Shown: piece after piece, positions 23,701 through 32,700 of the stretch
Layout of the letters: each line of letters starts with the position of its first letter
Position numbering within the stretch: the stretch's first letter is position 1
Origin: Castor canadensis
Taxonomy: Eukaryota > Chordata > Mammalia > Rodentia > Castoridae
NCBI RefSeq assembly: GCF_047511655.1
Contig: NC_133390.1
Span: 157,105,583-157,169,582, forward strand
Direction: 5' to 3'
DNA length: 64,000 nt
Notes under the pieces: generated by a model
What the model saw: only the letters and a program-made list of their open reading frames with translations
The model's database searches: none
What the model was told of the DNA's origin: nothing
Program-made: the position numbers and the translations under genes

Positions 23701-26700
23701 TGGGTCACCAATTCCAAGGAGTTTCCCTGTAGTGGTCCCCACCCTCTCTCTGCCCCTAGACTGGGTGGAGGTTTCTCTGGACTCACAGGTCCCAGTCTGT
23801 ACTGAGGTCAGGGATGGGATCTAGTTTATCCCAGATCCTAGACTCCTACCACAGTCCTGGTACACAGGAGGTGCTTAGACAGTGCAACTGATTAGTCTAT
23901 GCTGTCAAGTTCTACCTTTGCTGACAGGCAACAAACATTTAGGGAGCAGTTACCACATGGCAGAAATTATTCTAAAGACGACATGAATCACCATGTTGAA
24001 TTCTTACAACAACCCATTTCCAGATGAGGTGACTGAGGCACAGAGAAGTTAAGTGAAGTGACCAGAGTCAAGTCTGGCTACAAATAGAAGCAGAGAGTTC
24101 AAGTTTGCCCCTGGAAGAGATGGCACCATAGGGGCCAGAGATTTTACATTCATGGAGGGCTAGAAGACAAAACTAGAGACTCAAGAGCCCTCAACATACG
24201 GCCAGTCTGGCCCACTATTTAAGACATGTGCCACATTTTTGAAGCTGCATGAGCAGGAGTCCAAAGAATTAAGCCGAAAACCTCTGAATAGAATTTATAA
24301 ATTTGCAATCCACCTCTGCTTGAACCAACTCAATGCAAGTCTAGAAAAAAATCTTTCTACTCCATCTTCCCTACAAAGGGAGAACTCTCTTGGTGGAAAT
24401 TAAAATTGTTTGAAGTATATGCAGAAAAACACTAAAAAATTACTAGATAAGACCACATGGCTGAAACCCAAGAGAAAAAAGAGAAACTGGAAGGCCATAG
24501 ATAATACAGATATTGGAGATGGCTGACTGGATTTTTAAAATACTCATGAATGGACTGGTGAAATGGCTGAAGTGGTAGAGCTCCTGCCTAGCAAGTGTCT
24601 AGGCCTGGGTCTCTAGGGATGCTCACTTGTGGAAGTGAGGCCTTGAGTTCAAACCCCAGTACTGACAACAACAAAAAAAATCACGGCTAATCTGTTAAAT
24701 ATAGGAAAAGACAGATAACATAGATGAAGTGACAGAGAATTTCACCATAGAATCAAAATCTATGAAAAAAGAATCTGATGTGTATTCTAGAACTAAATGA
24801 TGTGATATCTGAAATGAACAGTAGCTTTCATCATAGAATGTGGAATTATTAGTGAACCTGAAAAAGGTTCAAAAAGAAAATTTCAAACTTAGACACACAG
24901 AGAAAAAGAAAGACCAAGATAATAGCATAAGACTTATGTGAAACACATTCTATAGGTTTATCACAGAGATAATCCAATAGAGAAGAGAAATGATGGGGAA
25001 CAGCAATATTTTAAAAGATAAAGGCTAAGGTTTTTTTGGGGGGTGGGATTGAGATTTGAACTCAGGGCTTTGTGCTTGTAAAGCAGGTGCTCTACCACTT
25101 GAGCCACACCTCCAGTTCATTTTGCTCTGGTTATTTTGGAGATGGGGGTTTCACAAACCATTTGCTCAGGCTGGCCTTGGACTGTGACTCTTCCAATATC
25201 AGCCTCCCAAGTAGCTAGGATTATAGGTGAGAGCCACTGGTGCTGGCAAGAATTCTAATACTATTGAAAAACATAAACCCACAAATTTAATGAGCTCAGA
25301 TTCCCTCCTCCCCCAAGCAGGTTATACATAGAACATAAGAAACAAAAAAGAATATCCTCTAAGAAATCAGGAATTAAAAAGCAGATTAGACCCAAAGGAT
25401 TAGTAATAAGAATGGCATTGTAATTCTCAATATGAACAGTATAAACTAGAACACAGTGCTGGGTTTCCTTCAAAATTCTCAGGAGAAAATTTCCTTCTTA
25501 GAATTCTGTACCTAGCCAAACTATCAATCAAGTACTAGGGTAAGATAAGTATGTCTTTTAACTTACAAGTTCTAAAACAATAAAATGCACTTCTTCTTTT
25601 CTCTTTTTCAGGAAGTTACTGGGTGATATGCTCCATCAAAATGAGAGATTAAACCAAGAAAGAAGGCTTGGGATACAGGAAACATGGCATCAAACAAAGG
25701 AGAAGTTAGGTGTTGGGGGCAGAGGTGGGGAGCTGTTTACCTCATCTGACATGGCTTCCATCTCCTGGAGTTTGGCAATGAGCAGGTTCATGCTGCCTCG
25801 GAGGTCCTGGATTTCCCCAGAGTGATGTCGCACCTTCTCCTGGTACATCCTTATCAGAGAGGAGTGGAAACAAGCTGACTGCTTTGTAATGCTGCTGTTA
25901 CACCCAAATTCTCACTTTGCTGGTCTAGCTTCATAGTCTTCCAGTCCCTTGGGCCCATCCCTGGCATACCCAGTACTTCTTAACTCTAGAACATTCCTCA
26001 TTCTCTTCCTTCTGCTTTGAAGATCCTTAATCCCAGCTCAATCCTTCCAAATAGTCAAGAATTTTGTCTGCAATTAAGGATGCTGTCATCAGGTGATGAC
26101 TTGTTGGTTAAAATGCCTTCTCAGCTATCATTTACTGAGCCCTAACTATGGGCCAGAGCAGTTCAAGACACTTCACCTTTTCTTTAAAGCCCACAATCAC
26201 CTAGAGTAAGGTGAGTGGTATGTCTCACCTCCCAAATGAGTCAAAGTCCCAGAAGATGAAGTGACTTCCATAAGATCAGATGGGTAGGATTTACAGGAGT
26301 GAGGATTTAAGTCCAGGCTGGTCTGACTATGGTGCCCATATTACTGGTGAAGGTACCCCAGATCCTTGCTATAGCTGTGTTTTTTAGGTGATAGGTTTCT
26401 CTTACCTCAAGCTCTGTAGTGGACTATTTATGCTGTCATCCTGGTGAAGTATTGAAGAGAGCAGGGGTCTCTGTCAGATTGTCCAATCTGAGCTCCATTC
26501 TTCCATTCTCCCACAACCATTTATCCATCTTCAAGTTCCTCTTCCATCCCAATTGCCATCTATCCAACCTCCAAATTCCAATTTACTCTCTTTTTTAATC
26601 TATCCATCCTTACCCTGTCCACACACACTCTCCCACCCATCTCTTCTTTCATCTTCTCAACCTCCCCCATCTATCTACACTTGACCCCCACCCCAACATC

Positions 26701-29700
26701 ATCCTTCAATCCTACCCCACTCTCATCCATCCACTTATTCACCTACCCATCCTTCCCATCTGCCTGCCCATCCATCAATTAGCTCATCCATCCATTTTCT
26801 TATTTATACACCCATTTATCCTCCCATGATGCCTCCATTCCTATCTCCTTTACATCCAACATCCACCCATCCACACATCCATCCACTCATCTATCCTCCT
26901 ATCCATTCCCTCTCTTTTCATACTCCTGTCTCGCCAGCCAGTCATCCAACCTTGATAGTGTCAGCCCTGTGCCTGGCACCGAACTGGACATTGCTTGGAT
27001 AAATGAGGCCTATCTCCTTCCTTCAAGGAGTTGCCAGTGCATTTGGAGAGACGGTGATGATTATAGATAATTGTGGGAGACAGAGAAACACGTGACTGCC
27101 TCTGCCTGGGTGTTTCTGGAGGGGGTGACATTTTAGTTGGGTCTTGAGAAATTGAAGGAGTTCACAATTGGGAAAGGAGAAGAGGGGAAACAGGTCCCCC
27201 AGATCACCATTCTCTCTAGGCCTTCTGAGACTTCCTTAATCAGGGAACTCTGGTCACTGACTTCCTCTTCTTTCCTCTTCAGAAACAAAACCCAATCAGG
27301 TCTCATTTCAGTTAAGCAGAAAAGAGTAAATTGTTTGAGTAGAGGGAGTAATGTGTTCCCTGATCTCACCACCTCACTTTAGGTCGGGGCCTTGAGAAAG
27401 AGCAAAGGGCCCCTCTAGGAGTGAATGACAAGACAGCCATCCTGGTAAAGGATGATTGAATCTGGTCTTTCAAGGTCATAGTTGCAGGAAAGATGGGTTC
27501 CAGGTTGGTGGTATGACAAAGGCAGAAAATTGGATTTAGGCTGAGTTAGGAACCAACCAGTGTCCAGATTTGGTGAGAGTGAGAGGAGGTATGGAAGGAA
27601 TATTGACTGGTTGAGGTGAGACCAGTCAGCTGTGGGGCCTGAAGAAGGCACACACTCACCTGCCAGACTTCCATTTTCGATGGTAAGTGCATGGAAAACA
27701 TCCAGAATCCTGTGGACCATAAGAACAAGAACGAGGCACTCAGCATGGAAGGTTAAGATCCAGGGCCCTGGAGTTAAGGGTACAAATCTCAGTCTTGCTA
27801 TTTTCTATCATTGTGGAACTTTGGGAGAAGTAAATTAATCTCAGCATATCTCAGTTTCCTCTTCGGTGAAATGGGAATAACTCTGTTATCCACTTCATAT
27901 TCAAATGTTCTCATACATAATGTGTGCCACATAAACTAAACAATTTGTGTTTCCTTCCACTCTCTCACCCCAGTCTTGTTGGGGAACGATTGGCAAAGAA
28001 AGGCAGGGTGGTCTTTTTTCTGTATTCTATGATCTCAAGACTGGCTGAAATCTCATTAATATTTAAAAACCTTTAAGAAATGCAAATTAAAACCACACTA
28101 AGATTCCACTTCACCCCTGTTAGAATAGCCATCATTAACAATACCACTAACAACAGGTGTTGGTGAGGATGCAGGGAAAAAGGAACCCTCTTACACTGTT
28201 GGTGGGAATGTAAACTAGTACAACCACTCTGGAAAAAAATTTGGAGGCTACTTAAAAAGCTAAACATTGATCTACCATTTGATCCAGCAATACCATTCTT
28301 GGGGATATACCCAAAAGACTGTGACACAGGTTACTCCAGAGGCACCTGCACACCTATGTTTATTGCGGCACTATTCACAATAGCCAAGTTATGGAAACAG
28401 CCAAGATGTCCCAGCACTGACGAATGGATTAAGAAAATGTGGTATCTATACACAATGGAATTTTATGCAGCCATGAAGAAGAACGAAATGTTATCATTCG
28501 CTGGTAAATGGATGGAATTGGAGAACATCATTCTGAGTGAGGTTAGCCTGGCTCAAAAGACCAAAAATCGTATGTTCTCCCTCATATGCGGACATTAGAT
28601 CAAGGGCAAACACAACAAGGGGATTGGACTTTGAGCACATGATAAAAGCAAGAGCACACAAGGGAGGGGTGAGGATAGGTAAGACACCTAAAAAATTAAC
28701 TAGCATTTGTTGCCCTCAATGCAGAGGAACTAAAGCAGATACTTTAAAGCAACTGAGGCCAATAGGAGAAGGGAACCAGGAACTAGAGAAAAGGTTAGTT
28801 CAAGAAGAATTAACCTAGAAGGTAACACACACGCACAGGAAATTAATGTGAGTCAACTCCCTGTATAGCTATCCTTATCTCAACCAGCAAAAACCCTTGG
28901 TCCTTCCTATTATTGCTTCTACTCTCTCTTCAACAAAATTAGAGATAAGGGAAAAATAGTTTCTGCCTGATAGCAAGGGAGGGGGCGGAGGGGGGAAGTA
29001 AGGGAGTGGGGTGAGGGGAAGGGGGAGAAATGACCCAAACATTGTATGCACATATGAATAAACTAAAAATTAAAAAAAAAATAAAAACCTTTAAAACCTT
29101 TGTTTTGTTTTGGAGGTACTGGGGCTTGAACTCAGAGCCTCACATTTGCCAGGCAAGGGCTCTACCACTTCAGCCATGCCCCCAGTCCCTTTGCTTTTAG
29201 TTTATTTTTTCAGATCAGGTCTCATACCTTTGCCTAGGTTGGCTTCCTACCTCCACCTTCCAAGTAACTGGGATTACGGACGTATGTTACTTCTCACAGC
29301 CCCTATTGGTTTATTGTTATTTATTTATCAAGGGCCTCACACTTAAGTCACACCTCCAGCCCCCAGCCCCTATTTTTTGTTTTTGATAATACACTTAACA
29401 AGCTAGGGATAAAAGAAAACTTCCTCAACCCAATAGAGACTCTCTATGAAAAACCCACAGCTAACATTCTACTTAATGACAAAAAGCTGGATGTTTCCCT
29501 GCTAAGATCAGGAGCAAGACAAGAATGCCCACCCTTGCCAGGTCCTAGCCAGGTCAGTTAGTAAAGAAAAAGAAATAAAAGACATCTGGATTATCACATG
29601 GAGAAGTGAAATGCCACGTTCTCACCTACGGAATCCTGAGACATTGAAGACTGGGCACATTGCCCCATGCCAGCCAGTCATGACCAGCAGGGTTGCAGAA

Positions 29701-32700
29701 CACAAGATCCACATACAATAAAGTCAACGGCACTCCTCTACATGAACAATGAACAATCTAAGAACGAAATGAAGAGAACAATCCATTTATGATAGTATCA
29801 CAAATCTCAAAATACTTTGGGATGTGTTTAACAAAAGTGTAGCACTGGTATTCTAAAAATGGCAAAATGTTGTTGAAAAGTTAAAGAAGTCGTAGACATA
29901 TGCATGGATAATGGAAAGAAAGCCCATGTTCATGGATTCAAAGACTTAGTATTATTAAATTCCTATCAAAATCCTATTGGCCTTTTTTGCAGAAATAGAA
30001 AAATTGATTTAAAATTCATATGGAGATATAAGAGGTTCATAGCAAAAACAATCTTGAAAAAGAACAAAGCTGGAGAATTTACACTTCCAGATTACAGAAT
30101 TTTACTATAAAACTGTAGCAATCAATCCGGGATAGTTCTAGCATACAGGTAGACATATGCAATAAAATTGAGAATTCAGAAATACGTTTATGGTCAACTG
30201 ATTTTCAACAAGGGTGCCAAGATAATTCAGTGAGCCAAAGAAGAGTCCTCTTACTAAGTGATGCTGGAACAACTGGGTATACATATTTGAAAGAATGAAG
30301 TTGGATTTCTCCTTCACCCTATGTACAATAATGAACTTAAAAGTGGATCATGTTCATCCCCAGCACTGCATTTAACTATAAAAGCTAAAACCCACAACAC
30401 TCTTAGAAAAAAACAATGGAGTGAATCTTCATGACTTTGAGTTAGGCCACAGTTTCATAAATATCACATCAAAAGAACAAGCAATGAAAGAAAACAAAGA
30501 TTACTTGGGCTTCATCAACATTTAAGAACCCTGCTGCAAAGGACACTACCAAGAAGGTATAAAGACATCCTACAACATGGAAGAAAACATTTGCGAATCA
30601 TATATCTAATGAGGGTCTTGTATTCATACTAAAGAAAGAACACTTACAACTCAACAATAAAAAGACAAATAACCCAATTAAAAATGAGCCAAGGATCTGA
30701 ACAGACATTTCTCCAGAGAGTATGTGCAAATGGGCAATGAGCACATGAAAAAGTGCCAGTCAAACCTGCAATGAGATACTACTTCACACCTTAGGGTGGC
30801 CATAATAAAGAAGACAGGTAACAGCAAGTGGGTGAGAAGTGGAGAAGTTCATGCATTGCTGGTGAGAAGATAAAATGGTGAAAATACTTTGGAAGAGAGC
30901 TTGGCAATTCCTCAATCAGTTAAACATAGAGTTACCTAAAAACCAAGTAACTGTGCTCCAAGAGAACTGAAAACTGTTATGTTTCACACAAAACTCCAGG
31001 GCTGTTCACAGCAGTGTTGTCAGCAATGGCCAAAACCCAGAAACAACCCTTGTTGCTCCCTCCCACGATGGACCAGAGGCCGGGGATGCCTCCACCTGGG
31101 ACAGGGCCCTGGAGACGCACCAAGAGCACAGAGGACCAGAACACCTGTCTTCTCCATCAGCTTCTGGCAGAGTAGCTTGCACCTGGGAGCCAGAGAAGCA
31201 AGGTCAAAGGCAGCCATCCACTCATCCATCCATCCATCCTCTCATCTTTCCCTCTTCTCATTCATTTTCCTATTCATCCAACTTCCAAGTCAAGCAGCCA
31301 TTTCCTTCTCTATCCTCGCATCCACCCATATGTCCTCCCACCTTTCCTGTCCATCCTGAGCCCCTGCTTTTTGCCTAGCTCCATGCTGGGCACCTGGGAG
31401 CCACAGAAGCAGGGTCAAGGGTCAAGATGGCCACCTCACTCCCTTCTCCACTTCCCTTCTCTTCCTGCTGCCCTTCAGGGTTTGGATCCAGCACTAGCTC
31501 TGTGCTTGCCCTTCCCACAGGGCTGGACTCATGAGCGGTGGGGCCAAGACCAGGCCTAGAGGAGGCAATAAGGAAGCAGTACAAGGGCAGCTTGGGAAAG
31601 AATGTGTGTGGGGGACAGGAAGCTAAGGACTGTAGGCTGAGAAGCTGAGTAATGGGAAACCACAGAACTTTCTAGGATGGGACGTACTGACAAAAGCCAG
31701 CTTTGGATGTCTTATCTGGCCTGGTTACCAAGGGGAGGTTCAAACACATGAAGGGGCTGCCATGGTCACCAGCTGCTTGTTTCCAGCCTCCTCCCCTCCC
31801 TCACACTCTGTTGCCCACCTGCACGTGTTGAACAGCACTTGCTGGGCCTGAGTTCTCAGGAAGCAGGCCAGGTAGGTGAACCAGGCTGCAGAGGAGACGT
31901 GAGAGCAGTGAGAAGTCTTGCCCTCATTTTTGCCCCACTGTGAGGAAGCACTGGTTGTCCTAGGGCTGGGGGAAGACCTTGGAGCTGGCTGGTCTAGCTC
32001 AGGGCAGCCCCTGGCCCAGCTTATGGATAAGTGCCAGCCTGGAGTGAGTACAGGTCCTATAGATGGATACTCCTTGCCAGGGGCAAGTAACAGATCTTAA
32101 CAGTGACTTGGGAGCAAAAAGTGCCTGTTCCCAGACACTGGGGGCTTGGCAAGGGTGAGTCTTTGTGGGATTCATTTCTGGTACCCAGCATGGAGCTAGG
32201 CAAAAAGCAGGGGTTCAGGATGGACGGGAAAGGTGGGGGGGATACATGAGTGAATGAGAGAGTAGAGAAGAAAATGGCTGCCTGACTTGGAAGATGGATG
32301 AATAGGAAAACGAATGAGTGGAGGGAAAAGATAGGAGGATGGATGGATGAATGGACAGATGTATGTATAGATGTATGGATGAATGGCTGGCTGGCTGGCT
32401 GGATGGATGGGTCCAGACTAGAGGAGGAAATGCCTCCTTCAAAGAGTAAGTCTCCCTCCCACTTCTGCTTTCAGCCACTAGAGAGACCTGTATGGAATGA
32501 CAGCTGGGTGGGGAGACCTCCAGGGTTTCACCTTCCACTCCTAGAAACCCTGCTGCCCATGGCAGGCCCTATCCACCCCCAGGAGAGTCTGGCCTGAGGC
32601 TGGGCCGTGTCCCCATGCTGTGTAGCATGGTTCTTTGGTATATACGTACACATATATCCCAGCATGAACTGAGTCAGGCTGAGGGCTGTGGTGTTGACGC

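Larger units (their letters stand above)
24230..25620 (+). mobile_element. Old LINE fragment, HAL1/L1-ORF1-like, broken up by SINEs
   Basis: A-rich sequence ending AGAATTCTGTACCTAGCCAA and ACTATCAATCAAGT resembles the ORF1-type segment of HAL1 or old L1 elements. Two SINEs interrupt it. No long frame remains. The family call is tentative. Confidence 0.4.
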
